64,000 nt of DNA from an uncultured Alphaproteobacteria bacterium (lineage in GTDB: Bacteria > Pseudomonadota > Alphaproteobacteria > Micropepsales > Micropepsaceae). Positions 1-7,616 of this stretch are shown in pieces. Under the pieces are notes generated by a model. The model worked only from the letters and a program-made list of their open reading frames with translations. It was not told the origin of the DNA and made no database searches. A program made the position numbers and the translations under genes. How positions within the stretch are numbered: position 1 is the stretch's first letter; every line of letters starts with the position of its first letter. The stretch is from positions 1-64,000 of the forward strand of contig CADEFU010000017.1 in assembly GCA_902826695.1 (NCBI GenBank). Reading direction: 5' to 3'.

Positions 1-2
1 AA

Positions 3-68
3 CGCGAAGGCGACGGCGCAGGCCGTGAACTCCTCGCCCGCGCCGGTCGCGCCTTCCTCGAAGCCTGA
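3..68 (+). CDS. hemC: Hydroxymethylbilane synthase, C-terminal end only (partial)
   Basis: Reading frame 3 is open from the window edge to a TGA at 66-68 and gives a tail ending GRELLARAGRAFLEA. This resembles the usual C-terminal tail of alphaproteobacterial porphobilinogen deaminase (LG..AG.EL..R.G..FF). The stop lies 4 bases before the ATG of hemD, the standard hemC-hemD order of tetrapyrrole synthesis. Only about 21 residues are visible, so the call rests mainly on context. Confidence 0.65.
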   Translation, partial: REGDGAGRELLARAGRAFLEA

Positions 69-72
69 CGCG

Positions 73-777
73 ATGCGCGTGCTGATTACCCGCCCGCGCG
101 CCGATGCTGAGAGCCTCGCCGCCCGCTTCCACGCCCGCGGCCACACGACGTTCATCGAGCCACTCATCGACATCGTCTACCTCGACGGCCCACCGCTCGA
201 CTTGACCGGTGTTCAGGCGCTGGCCTTCACCAGCGCGAACGGCGCGCGCGCTGCTGCCCGGCGAACATCCAGTCGTACGATCCCCGTCATCGCCGTCGGC
301 CCGACAACTGCCGCCGAAGCGCGCGCCCAAAACTTCACGACGGTCAGCGAGAGCGCCGGCGAAGGCGTTGACGGCCTGAGCCACCACATCCAAGCAACCC
401 TGAGGCCAGCCGCCGGCGCCGTGCTCCACGTCACCGGCACCGTCACCGCCGGCGACCTCAAAGGCAGCCTGGCCAAAGCCGGTTTTTCCGTCACGACCGC
501 CCGCGCCTACGAGGCGCATGCCGTGGACGCGCTGTCGGGCAGCCTCACGGCCGAACTTTCAAGCGGGTTGATTGACGCCGCCACGTTCTTCTCCCCACGC
601 ACCGCAAGCCTCTTCGCCGCCCTTGTTGCCGACAAAAACCTGGAACCCGCCTGCCGCGGCATGACAGCGCTGACCCTAAGCGAAGCGGTCGCCAAAGCCT
701 TGCATCCCTTGGAGTTTCGGGCCGTCCGCACTGCCCGCGCGCCCACTGCCGAGGGGTTGCTGGCGCTCCTCACTTGA
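73..777 (+). CDS. hemD: Uroporphyrinogen-III synthase
   Basis: Cytosolic enzyme that cyclises hydroxymethylbilane to uroporphyrinogen III, inverting ring D. The protein begins MRVLITRPRADAE, the conserved N-terminal strand of the family, and has the two-lobed HemD pattern (AFTSANGARA near residues 50-60, FFSPRTASLF near 175-185). It is 234 residues, normal for the family. A GTG at 25 would add 16 residues, but that stretch overlaps the hemC tail in another frame, so the ATG at 73 is preferred. No strong Shine-Dalgarno is visible, so translational coupling to hemC is likely. A 96-base gap separates it from the next gene. Confidence 0.9.
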   Translation: MRVLITRPRADAESLAARFHARGHTTFIEPLIDIVYLDGPPLDLTGVQALAFTSANGARAAARRTSSRTIPVIAVGPTTAAEARAQNFTTVSESAGEGVDGLSHHIQATLRPAAGAVLHVTGTVTAGDLKGSLAKAGFSVTTARAYEAHAVDALSGSLTAELSSGLIDAATFFSPRTASLFAALVADKNLEPACRGMTALTLSEAVAKALHPLEFRAVRTARAPTAEGLLALLT

Positions 778-873
778 GGCTGAGCCTAGCCCTCATTAGC
801 TTCCGCCAACTCCGCGTTTCTCCAAGCGAAACCACCTCGCAACTTCTGACGCGTATGAAAGCCTGAAAGCCCC

Positions 874-1974
874 ATGAGCATGACCGACCTTCGCCCCGCC
901 CTGCCCAAGCCCGACCGCCCTGCGCGGCACGGGTTGATCGAAGATTGGCGTGACGGACTCTGGATTCTGCTCCTTCTGTTGGTCGCGGCTTTCTCCGGCG
1001 CGCTGATCGTGCGCTATCTGCCCGACGGTGATGACACGGCAAGCCTCGCTGAAATAAACGCCCGCGTCGCAACGCTTGAGGCAACGGTTGCCAAGGATCG
1101 CCCGCGCCAGCTAACCGCCCTCAAAGATCGCGTTGCCAAGATCGAAGCCAAGCAAAAGGCAATCGAAACCGCGCTCGCCGCAGGCCAACTTGGCGCAGGC
1201 CTAGCCGCGATCGGCCCATCGCTATTACCTGGCGGCGCCGCGGTCGGAGCAACGCCGCAGCTTGGATCCACGCCCGCCGACTTCGCAGCGCGCCTTGCGG
1301 CGCTCGAAAAGGCACCCGCCGACCTTAAGGACGCGAAAGAAGCGCTCGACAAACTCACGGCCAGCGTCGGCGCGGTGGACACCCGCCTCGCCAAGCTTGA
1401 GAATTCAGACCTACTCGAACTCGCGCGTCGCGCCGCCCTCGCGAACGCAATCGCCAACCTCTCGCGCGCAGCGCAGGGCTCCGGTCCGTTCAAAACGGAA
1501 TACGACGTCGTCGCCGCGATGCTTCCGGCCGACAAGCACCTCGGCGACATCGCACCTTTCGCGGACAAAGGCTTGGCCACGGTCAGTACGCTTGCGACCA
1601 TGTTCCCGAACATCGCCGACGCGGCCCGCGACGCCGAAGAAGCCGCCAAAGGCCGCACCTGGCTCGAGCGCATCTGGGCAAACTTCACGTCGCTTGTCTC
1701 CGTCCGCTCCGTTGGCGAGACGCAAGGCCACTCGACTGACGCCCGCCTCGCCCGCGGTGAAGTGCGCTTGAAGGCCGGCGACCTTGCCGCAGCGGTAAAG
1801 GAGCTCAGCGTTATCGGCGGCCCTGCGCGCGACACGCTGGCCACATGGATGGCGCAGGCGAAGTCGCGCGTCGCCGTCGAAGCCGCGCTCGCCGACGTCA
1901 ACACCCGCGCTATCGAAGCACTCACTGGCCCCGCGGACGGCGCAGAGCCCGTCCCACAACTGCCGGAGCCATAG
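874..1974 (+). CDS. Mic60/mitofilin-like inner-membrane protein
   Basis: The 366-residue protein has a short cytoplasmic N-terminus, one membrane helix (about residues 29-47), a coiled-coil stretch (about 60-105, rich in LEATVAK/KDRVAKIEAK heptads) and an alanine-rich helical C-terminal region with a KAGDLAAAVKEL segment near the end. A mitofilin (COG4223) gene between hemD and hemY is typical of alphaproteobacteria, where the protein is the homologue of mitochondrial MICOS subunit Mic60 and is linked to membrane shaping and outer-membrane contacts. Start chosen at the first ATG. An in-frame ATG at 880 would remove two residues. hemY starts 8 bases after its stop, so co-transcription is very likely. 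Confidence 0.8.
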   Translation: MSMTDLRPALPKPDRPARHGLIEDWRDGLWILLLLLVAAFSGALIVRYLPDGDDTASLAEINARVATLEATVAKDRPRQLTALKDRVAKIEAKQKAIETALAAGQLGAGLAAIGPSLLPGGAAVGATPQLGSTPADFAARLAALEKAPADLKDAKEALDKLTASVGAVDTRLAKLENSDLLELARRAALANAIANLSRAAQGSGPFKTEYDVVAAMLPADKHLGDIAPFADKGLATVSTLATMFPNIADAARDAEEAAKGRTWLERIWANFTSLVSVRSVGETQGHSTDARLARGEVRLKAGDLAAAVKELSVIGGPARDTLATWMAQAKSRVAVEAALADVNTRAIEALTGPADGAEPVPQLPEP

Positions 1975-1982
1975 GCAACCCG

Positions 1983-3542
1983 ATGATCCGCGCCCTCGTC
2001 TTCTACGCTTTGATCGCGCTTATGGTCGCTGTCGTGACCACGATTGCCGATCTCGACGGCGTCGTGACGATTGCGATCTGGAACAAAGAGATACGCGTGC
2101 CGATCCAAGTCGCGATCGCGCTCGTTGTGGGCCTCACGTTCCTCACCATCCTCGCCTACCGGGTCTTGAGTGCCTTCATCGACGCGCCGGGCGATTTCTT
2201 TCGCTGGCGCGCACGCGGCCGCGAGCGCCGCGGCATGACCGCCATCACGCGCGGCCTCGTTGCGGTGGCAGCCGGCGACGAAGAAGAGGCCCGCCGCCAG
2301 TCGAAAAAGGCGACGTCGCTCGTCGGTGAACCGCCGCTCGCCATACTGCTCGCCGCTCAAGCCTCGCAGCTCGAAGGCGATGACGAAGGCGCACAGCGCT
2401 ACTTCACGCAGATGCTGCAATCGAAGGAGACGGAGTTCTTGGGGCTCCGCGGCCTCTACATGGCGGCCGCGCGCCGTGGCGACGTAGACCAGGCGATCCA
2501 GATCGCCGAGCGCGCCCGCACGCTTCGCCCGCGCACGCGTTGGGCGTTGAACGCGCTCTTCGACTTGCACGCAAGCAAGAGCGCTTGGGGCCCGGCAGCC
2601 GACATCGTGGATGGCCAAGTCCGTGCAAAGCTCTTGGACAGCGGCATCGCACGCCGCCGCCGCGCCGTCCTTTCCGCGGCAGCTGCGCAAGATGCGGAGC
2701 GCAAAGGCGACGCCGATCTCGCCTTCACCCGCGCCACAGACGCCCTCGCACTCGCGCCCGGCTTCGCCCCAGCAGCACTCGTCGCCGCCAAACACTTCGC
2801 CGCGCAAGGCCGTCAGTGGAAGGCTGCGAGCCTCATCGAAACCGCCTGGGCCCAAGAACCGCATCCCGATCTCGCCAAAGCCTACGGCGCTCTCAAACCC
2901 GAAGAACCACCATCGGCGCGCGCCAAGCGCCTCGCCTCTCTCGCCACGATCAACCCGGAGCACCCCGAGAGCCAGATCCTCAGCGCCGCTGTCTCGCTGT
3001 CTGCCGGGCGCTTCGAAGAAGCGCGTGAAACGCTGCGCCCGCTCGCCGAGCGCTTCCCGGTCGCCCGCGTGTGCCTGCTCATGGCCGACGTCGAACAAGG
3101 CTTCGGCAGCGAAGAAAGCCTCGCCGCCCGTGAGTGGACGACGCGCGCCCAACGCGCCCCTCGCGACGCGCACTGGAACTGCTCCGCCTGCGCTCGCACC
3201 CACGCCGACTGGTCGGCCACATGTGTCAGCTGCGGCGCCTTCGACACGTTGAGCTGGCAGTCGGGTTCCCGCGGTGCGGTCGAGACCATGTCGCCCACCG
3301 AAACCGCCGCGGCCTATCAAGGCGCCGCGGAAAACCCGAATGTGCTCTACCGCGACGCGATCAAGGCAGAGGACGTTCGCCCGCCGGTTCGCGCGGCTAG
3401 CGACACTATGCGCGATGTATCCCCCCAAGCCCGCGAGCCCATGTTTCATGGCCCGCCAGGGGCCCCGGACGACCCCGGCCCCGACGCGGACGATGATTGG
3501 CTCGGCGGCGACACAGGCCGCCGCAAAAGCGGAACCTGGTAG
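1983..3542 (+). CDS. hemY: HemY-like tetratricopeptide membrane protein
   Basis: Membrane-anchored TPR protein of the HemY family encoded with heme genes. It is proposed to act as a scaffold in porphyrin metabolism and has no known enzyme activity. It has 519 residues with two N-terminal membrane helices (about 1-20 and 40-62), the RWRARGRERRGM turn conserved in HemY, then TPR helices (about 75-400). The ATG at 1983 is preferred over an upstream GTG-type extension inside mic60 because it directly begins the hydrophobic MIRALVFYALIAL segment. After the TPRs lies a CxxC-x12-CxxC cluster (about 399-420), a zinc-ribbon-like tail. The next gene begins on the base after its stop. Confidence 0.85.
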   Translation: MIRALVFYALIALMVAVVTTIADLDGVVTIAIWNKEIRVPIQVAIALVVGLTFLTILAYRVLSAFIDAPGDFFRWRARGRERRGMTAITRGLVAVAAGDEEEARRQSKKATSLVGEPPLAILLAAQASQLEGDDEGAQRYFTQMLQSKETEFLGLRGLYMAAARRGDVDQAIQIAERARTLRPRTRWALNALFDLHASKSAWGPAADIVDGQVRAKLLDSGIARRRRAVLSAAAAQDAERKGDADLAFTRATDALALAPGFAPAALVAAKHFAAQGRQWKAASLIETAWAQEPHPDLAKAYGALKPEEPPSARAKRLASLATINPEHPESQILSAAVSLSAGRFEEARETLRPLAERFPVARVCLLMADVEQGFGSEESLAAREWTTRAQRAPRDAHWNCSACARTHADWSATCVSCGAFDTLSWQSGSRGAVETMSPTETAAAYQGAAENPNVLYRDAIKAEDVRPPVRAASDTMRDVSPQAREPMFHGPPGAPDDPGPDADDDWLGGDTGRRKSGTW

Positions 3543-4511
3543 ATGCGTTTCCTCCGTGGCTTGTTGATCCTGATCGCGCTCCTCGCGATCGCGGGTACCG
3601 CCCTCATTGCAGCCTTCCGAGATCCTGAACTTCCGCACGCAAGCCTCGCGTCGAAGTACGCCAACGGCGCCTCGCAGTTTGTCACGCTGCCGTCGGGTGC
3701 CAACGTCCACTATCGCGACGAGGGCAACCGCGCCGGTCCGGCGCTGGTGCTCCTGCACGGCTCGAACGCCTCGCTCCACACATGGGAGCCGTGGGCGGCC
3801 CAACTCGGCACCGACTTCCGCGTCATCAGCGTTGACCTGCCAAGCCATGGCCTGACGGGCGCGGTGCCCGGCGACGACTACAGCCAAGCCGGCATGGTCG
3901 CGTTCGTGAAGGAGTTCACCGCAGCTCTCAAACTCCAGCGCTTCGCGCTCGCCGGCAACTCGATGGGCGGTGGCGTCGCAGCCCGCCTCGCAATCGACTA
4001 CCCGGGACTGCTCACGCACTTGATCCTCGTTGATGCCAGCGGCATGCCGACCGCGACCCCGCAAGATCCGGGCCTGGGCTTCCGCCTCGCCCGCATCCCG
4101 GTCGTCCGCAACATCATGCTCTACGTGACGCCCAAGAACCTGTTCGAAGACGGCTTGAAGAAAGCGATCCACGACGACACGTTGGTCACACCTGGAATGG
4201 TCGATCGCTACTGGGAACTCGCCTGCCGCGAAGGCAACCGCGCGGCCACCCTCAAACGCTTCCAGACCCAGAACGACACCTACGTCCAAGACAACGTCGC
4301 CAAGATAACCGCGCCGACGCTCATCCTCTGGGGCGAAACCGACACGCTGACCCCGCGCGACATAGGCACCGCCTACGCTGCCGCCATCAAGGGCTCGAAG
4401 CTGATCGTTTACAAGAACGTCGGCCACATCCCGATGGAAGAGGTGCCTGAGCAATCGGCCCGCGCTGTGCGCGAGTTTCTGGCTCCCTCGCCCATAGCCC
4501 CGAGCAACTAA
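3543..4511 (+). CDS. Alpha/beta hydrolase, membrane-anchored
   Basis: 322-residue hydrolase with an N-terminal hydrophobic signal or anchor (residues 1-24) and a complete catalytic set: oxyanion segment LLHGSNAS (about 76), nucleophile elbow GNSMGGG with Ser about 140, Asp in GETDTLTP (about 267) and His in NVGHIP (about 293). The substrate cannot be deduced. The family includes esterases, haloperoxidase-like and C-C hydrolases. The ATG follows the hemY stop with no gap, so it is probably translated in the same operon. Its stop overlaps the stop of the convergent M28 peptidase by 4 bases. Confidence 0.85.
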   Translation: MRFLRGLLILIALLAIAGTALIAAFRDPELPHASLASKYANGASQFVTLPSGANVHYRDEGNRAGPALVLLHGSNASLHTWEPWAAQLGTDFRVISVDLPSHGLTGAVPGDDYSQAGMVAFVKEFTAALKLQRFALAGNSMGGGVAARLAIDYPGLLTHLILVDASGMPTATPQDPGLGFRLARIPVVRNIMLYVTPKNLFEDGLKKAIHDDTLVTPGMVDRYWELACREGNRAATLKRFQTQNDTYVQDNVAKITAPTLILWGETDTLTPRDIGTAYAAAIKGSKLIVYKNVGHIPMEEVPEQSARAVREFLAPSPIAPSN

Positions 4512-5848
4512 CGGTTCGCAAACGCGCGGACCACCCGCGCGTACACCTCCACGTTCTGTTCCAGCGCGACCGGATCGACCTTGTCGAGCGTGTCGTTCGC
4601 CGTGTGGTGATAGTCGAAATAGGTGGTGCCATCCTGGGTGAGCCCCACGATCGGCACGCCGGCCTTGCCCAGGACCGCGATATCCGCGCCGCCCGACGAG
4701 CTATTGTTGCCGCGCTCGACACCAAGATCGCGCAGGCCCGCCGCAACGGAATCGAAGAACGGCAAATCGGCCTCCGACGCCTTCGACGCAAACCGCCACA
4801 CGCGCCCAGTCCCAAAATCCGCCTCCGTCGCCATGACATGCTTCGAAAGCTCGCCCGCATGCGCCTTCGCATAGGGATCGCCACCGAGCACGCCGACCTC
4901 CTCCGCGCCATAGAGCACGACGCGAATCGTGCGCTTCGGTTTCATCTCCGGACCAGCCGCCTTCAGCGCCGCCGCAACCACGATCGCAACCCCCGTCGCA
5001 TCGTCGATCGCCCCGGTGCCGAGATCCCACGAGTCGAGATGCGCAGCCAGCAGCACGATCTCCTCCGGCTTCTCCACGCCCACGATGTCGGCGACCACGT
5101 TGCCCGACGGCGCGTCCGCGAACGAGCGCGTCTTGAGCACGAGCTTCAGCCGCACGGCCGCGCCCATCGCCTGAAGCCGCTCCAGCTGATCGGCATCCGC
5201 GTTCGAAATCGCGGCCGCCGGAATGGCCTTCACGGCCTTGTCGGTGTTCATGTGGCCGGTATGCGGAAAGCGCGTCTGATCCGTGCCGACCGAGCGGATC
5301 ACCAAGGCGAGCGCCCCGCGCTTGGCCGCCTCGATCGCGCCGCGCGACCGCTTGCGCACGGCAACGCCATAGCCTGAGCCGTCGCGCGCGGCCTTCATGC
5401 GATCGTGCACGAACACGATCTTGCCCGCATAGGACCCGGGCGGCGCGGCGAGCAAATCCTCATACGACGCGACGAACGCGACCGGCGCTGTGATCCCGCC
5501 CTTAGGCGTCGAGATCGAGCCGCCGAGCGCGGTCACGGCAAGCGCCTGTCCCCCATGCGAAACGATGGATGCCTCCTCGCGCTCGCGTACCCAGCCTTTG
5601 ATCGTGAACGGCTCGACGCTGACCCGCGAAAACTTGAGCTCCTTGAACCACCGGACCGCCCAGGCGCGCGCCGCCGCCTCATGCGGCGTACCCGCGAGCC
5701 GGGGCCCAACTTCCGTCGAGAGCGACTGCGTGATCCGGTACGCGAGCGTCGGCACCGGCGCACCCGACGGCCCATGAGTAGGCTCGACCCCCACGCACCC
5801 CGTAACAACCGCGAGCACGCATGCACCCGCCACCAACCCCCGAACCAT
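4508..5848 (-). CDS. M28 family metallopeptidase, lipoprotein
   Basis: Predicted zinc aminopeptidase or carboxypeptidase-like enzyme (446 residues) with a lipobox (VVTGC, Cys18), so probably anchored in the periplasm. A protease-associated domain (about 130-240) precedes the M28 core. Metal ligands are visible in order: AAHLDSWD (His, Asp), GAEEVGV (Glu pair), ATEADFG (Asp) and DYHHTANDT (His). The frame stays open upstream to 6262, but that extension runs antisense through a tRNA gene and lacks coding character. The ATG at 5848 directly precedes the lipoprotein signal and is chosen. Confidence 0.88.
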   Translation of the reverse strand: MVRGLVAGACVLAVVTGCVGVEPTHGPSGAPVPTLAYRITQSLSTEVGPRLAGTPHEAAARAWAVRWFKELKFSRVSVEPFTIKGWVREREEASIVSHGGQALAVTALGGSISTPKGGITAPVAFVASYEDLLAAPPGSYAGKIVFVHDRMKAARDGSGYGVAVRKRSRGAIEAAKRGALALVIRSVGTDQTRFPHTGHMNTDKAVKAIPAAAISNADADQLERLQAMGAAVRLKLVLKTRSFADAPSGNVVADIVGVEKPEEIVLLAAHLDSWDLGTGAIDDATGVAIVVAAALKAAGPEMKPKRTIRVVLYGAEEVGVLGGDPYAKAHAGELSKHVMATEADFGTGRVWRFASKASEADLPFFDSVAAGLRDLGVERGNNSSSGGADIAVLGKAGVPIVGLTQDGTTYFDYHHTANDTLDKVDPVALEQNVEVYARVVRAFANR

Positions 5849-5919
5849 CACCCGAAACCCCTCAATTTCCGCGATGCCAGGCCCCGACCGTAGCAAACCG
5901 CCGCGCCCCGGCGTAGAGA

Positions 5920-5948
5920 TTGCGGAAAGGTGCGTCGGTGAGTATGGT
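5920..5948 (+). promoter_or_regulatory. Sigma-70-like promoter of tRNA-Thr
   Basis: TTGCGG (5920-5925) and TATGGT (5943-5948) are separated by exactly 17 bases and stand 16 bases upstream of the tRNA 5' end, as expected for a stable-RNA promoter. Matched by eye only. Confidence 0.5.
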
Positions 5949-5964
5949 CCGCGCCACTTTTCAA

Positions 5965-6040
5965 GCCGCCTTAGCTCAGCCGGTAGAGCATCGCATTCGT
6001 AATGCGGGGGTCGCGTGTTCGAGTCACGCAGGCGGCACCA
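5965..6040 (+). tRNA. tRNA-Thr (anticodon CGT)
   Basis: 76-base cloverleaf. The acceptor arm GCCGCCT pairs with AGGCGGC, followed by discriminator A and an encoded CCA. The D-arm contains AGCTCAG..GGTAGAGC. Anticodon stem TCGCA/TGCGG encloses the loop TTCGTAA (anticodon CGT, reads ACG). The T-arm contains GTTCGAGTC. The tRNA is complete. Nearby ATCCGTT repeats suggest its 3' end may have served as an integration site. Confidence 0.96.
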
Positions 6041-6112
6041 CCAGCCCTCGTTCGCAGAAATCGGCCCATTCGGCCGCGAGCCATGCCGCGCCAGCGCGCG
6101 ATGCAAAATCGA

Positions 6113-6192
6113 ATCCGTTAGAAGCGTTAGATTGGCGGATTTCTGCGGCTTTATCCGTTTGATATCCGTTAGAAATGCGTTTGGCATCCGTT
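6113..6192 (+). repeat. Array of four ATCCGTT direct repeats
   Basis: ATCCGTT occurs at 6113, 6153, 6164 and 6186, all in the same orientation. Two copies extend to ATCCGTTAGAA and two to ATCCGTTTG. The spacings of 40, 11 and 22 bases are close to whole helical turns. It lies 73 bases downstream of tRNA-Thr. It could be integrase arm-type sites or binding sites for another protein. Function is not shown. Confidence 0.6.
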
Positions 6193-6318
6193 TGCAGCCA
6201 GCCGCCCGCCACCCCGCCAGGCAAAGCCCGCGCAGGCCGATCGAACGAACCGACAAAATCATGAGAACCGCAAAAGCAAAGGAGCCGCCCCGCTAGGCGT
6301 GGGCGTAAGATCGAGCGA

Positions 6319-6333
6319 GAACATATAGCGAAC
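6319..6333 (+). promoter_or_regulatory. Candidate LexA (SOS) box, GAAC-N7-GAAC
   Basis: GAACATATAGCGAAC matches the alphaproteobacterial LexA direct repeat (GTTC-N7-GTTC on the opposite strand). It ends 64 bases before the ATG of the secreted-protein gene at 6398. One or two chance matches are expected in 64 kb, so this is tentative. Confidence 0.4.
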
Positions 6334-6397
6334 AATAGGCCATAGATCAACGGCGGGAACTTGCTAGGCTCCGCTGTTCAAGACCCGGAGAAAGGTT

Positions 6398-7135
6398 ATG
6401 CGCCACACACCCTCCCTCGTCCGAGCCCGCCTTTTCGTCGCCGCGCTCTTGTGTGCCGTGACACTCACGCCTGCGCTCGCCGCCGAGCGGGCGCCGATCA
6501 AAACCATCGGCATCGTTTCCGACGTCGGCGACAAGGTCCACCACAAGCACATCGGCTTCATGGTGTTCTCGAACAAAGATACAGTGCACGACGTGCCCGA
6601 CTGGGCGATCGACGCGCACATCACGACGGCACTCAGTAACGGTCTGAAAGGCCGCTACGAACTGAAGCCTGTCGACTTCCCGCGCGGCACCATCGCGCCC
6701 GCGCTGGACGATCCGTTCGACGCCCCCGACCCCGAAGACACGATGCGCGCGAACGCAAAGCCCGCAGGCGGCGCGAGCGTCGATGCCTACGTCGTCGCCT
6801 GGCCGACGCTCGACAATGTCTACGGCACGAACCAACACGTTCAAGGCATCGGTCTGCTGACGCGAGGCGGCCGCGCGATGCTGTACCTGGCCGTACGCGT
6901 CACCCTGCTCGACGGCCGCACATTCGAGGAGATCGACAGCTGCGGCGCCCGCATTCGCGACCGTTCATTCTGGAACCCCGATGAGAGCACCATGAACAAA
7001 GCCCCCGAGTTCGAAGATGTCGAAAGTTTCGACGCGCTGACCCCGGAGCAAAGGCAGACGATGCAAACCGGCCTGAAGCACATGCTGACCGACGGCTTGA
7101 ACTACTGCCTGCGTGATTTGAAGCTTGTGGAATGA
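6398..7135 (+). CDS. Secreted protein of unknown function
   Basis: 245 residues. It begins with a clear Sec signal peptide (MRHTPSLVRARLFVAALLCA.., cleavage expected after ALA near residue 27). A good ribosome-binding sequence, GGAGAAAGG, ends 2-3 bases before the ATG. The mature part starts RAPIKTIGIVSDVGDKVHHK and contains a DCI-like acidic mid-part (DAPDPEDTMRANAK) and three cysteines or fewer. I recognise no domain. It stands between two GAAC-N7-GAAC motifs and before the zeta-like kinase operon. Whether it belongs functionally with that operon is unknown. Confidence 0.75.
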   Translation: MRHTPSLVRARLFVAALLCAVTLTPALAAERAPIKTIGIVSDVGDKVHHKHIGFMVFSNKDTVHDVPDWAIDAHITTALSNGLKGRYELKPVDFPRGTIAPALDDPFDAPDPEDTMRANAKPAGGASVDAYVVAWPTLDNVYGTNQHVQGIGLLTRGGRAMLYLAVRVTLLDGRTFEEIDSCGARIRDRSFWNPDESTMNKAPEFEDVESFDALTPEQRQTMQTGLKHMLTDGLNYCLRDLKLVE

Positions 7136-7138
7136 GCG

Positions 7139-7152
7139 AAGCGAACTCGCTT
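7139..7152. promoter_or_regulatory. 14-bp perfect palindrome AAGCGA-AC-TCGCTT
   Basis: The inverted repeat lies 3 bases after the stop of the secreted-protein gene and 87 bases before the kinase operon. The 2-base centre is too short for an RNA hairpin loop, so a dimeric regulator site is more likely than a terminator. Confidence 0.35.
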
Positions 7153-7160
7153 AGCTTATA

Positions 7161-7175
7161 GAACAAAAACAGAAC
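7161..7175 (+). promoter_or_regulatory. Candidate LexA (SOS) box, GAAC-N7-GAAC
   Basis: GAACAAAAACAGAAC, flanked as A-box-AC, closely resembles known alphaproteobacterial LexA sites (AGAACAAAAA.AGAACA type). It touches a TATAGA hexamer at 7157-7162 that could be a -10 element. This is a suitable position for repression of the operon starting at 7239. Confidence 0.55.
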
Positions 7176-7238
7176 ACACTTGGAAATACCCGCGCCGGTA
7201 ACCTGGAATTTGTAAGCCCGACCGCCTAATGTTCTCCC

Positions 7239-7616
7239 ATGGCAAAAATGACCATCAACGGCGGCGGCGCGAAGAAGACGAACGCCCGCAAACCGCACAA
7301 GCGCACTGTCGGTGCGTTCGGGGCCCACTACGCCAAAAAGTTCGGCCCAAAGCCCCTGAAGACAGTTCGCTTCGGTCTAGTCACGGTCACCGACGAGGCG
7401 CCTTCGGACGCCGTCGTCAAAGTCGGCATCCGCCAGGGCAACGCTGGCCTCGACCGCGCGCTAACGGCAATCGTCACGCCGGGCGTCAAACTGAAACTCA
7501 AAGCGGGCGTGCCGCTCTACGCCGCGGACCCGAAGGACCCAAATCTCCTCATCCGTCAACTCGGCGGAAAGAGTGAACGGGGCCGGTTCGAAAGCGGCAA
7601 ATTCGTCAAGCTATGA
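7239..7616 (+). CDS. Hypothetical protein, first gene of zeta-like kinase operon (possible antitoxin)
   Basis: 125 residues. The basic, glycine-rich N-terminus (MAKMTINGGGAKKTNARKPHK, about 1-30) is followed by a compact hydrophobic/charged region (LVTVTDEAPSDAVVKVGIRQ). I do not recognise the family and it does not look like the helical epsilon antitoxin. Its stop overlaps the ATG of the kinase gene by 4 bases (7613-7616), so the two proteins are probably made together, as in toxin-antitoxin pairs. A GTG or ATG start further upstream is not supported. Confidence 0.7.
   Translation: MAKMTINGGGAKKTNARKPHKRTVGAFGAHYAKKFGPKPLKTVRFGLVTVTDEAPSDAVVKVGIRQGNAGLDRALTAIVTPGVKLKLKAGVPLYAADPKDPNLLIRQLGGKSERGRFESGKFVKL

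Larger units (their letters stand above)
6041..6397. other. Gene-free stretch downstream of tRNA-Thr
   Basis: No convincing coding sequence was found in 357 bases. It contains four direct ATCCGTT repeats (6113-6192) and a GAAC-N7-GAAC motif (6319-6333). The only open frames run antisense through the tRNA. The reverse strand reads FLTDIKRIKP near 6160, faintly like the start of a tyrosine integrase, but no integrase body follows. Confidence 0.6.

Noticed and set aside
1014-4454. An 1146-residue open frame antisense to mic60, hemY and the hydrolase
   Set aside because: Codon-position effect of high GC opposite real genes. The translation is arginine/glycine-rich low-complexity with no recognisable domain.
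5849-6262. N-terminal extension of the M28 peptidase frame
   Set aside because: It runs antisense through tRNA-Thr, giving the RDSNTRPPHYECDALPAELRR-type artefact. The lipoprotein signal starts at 5848.
6024-6350. A remnant tyrosine integrase on the minus strand
   Set aside because: Only a dozen residues are vaguely similar. No catalytic residues or continuing frame.
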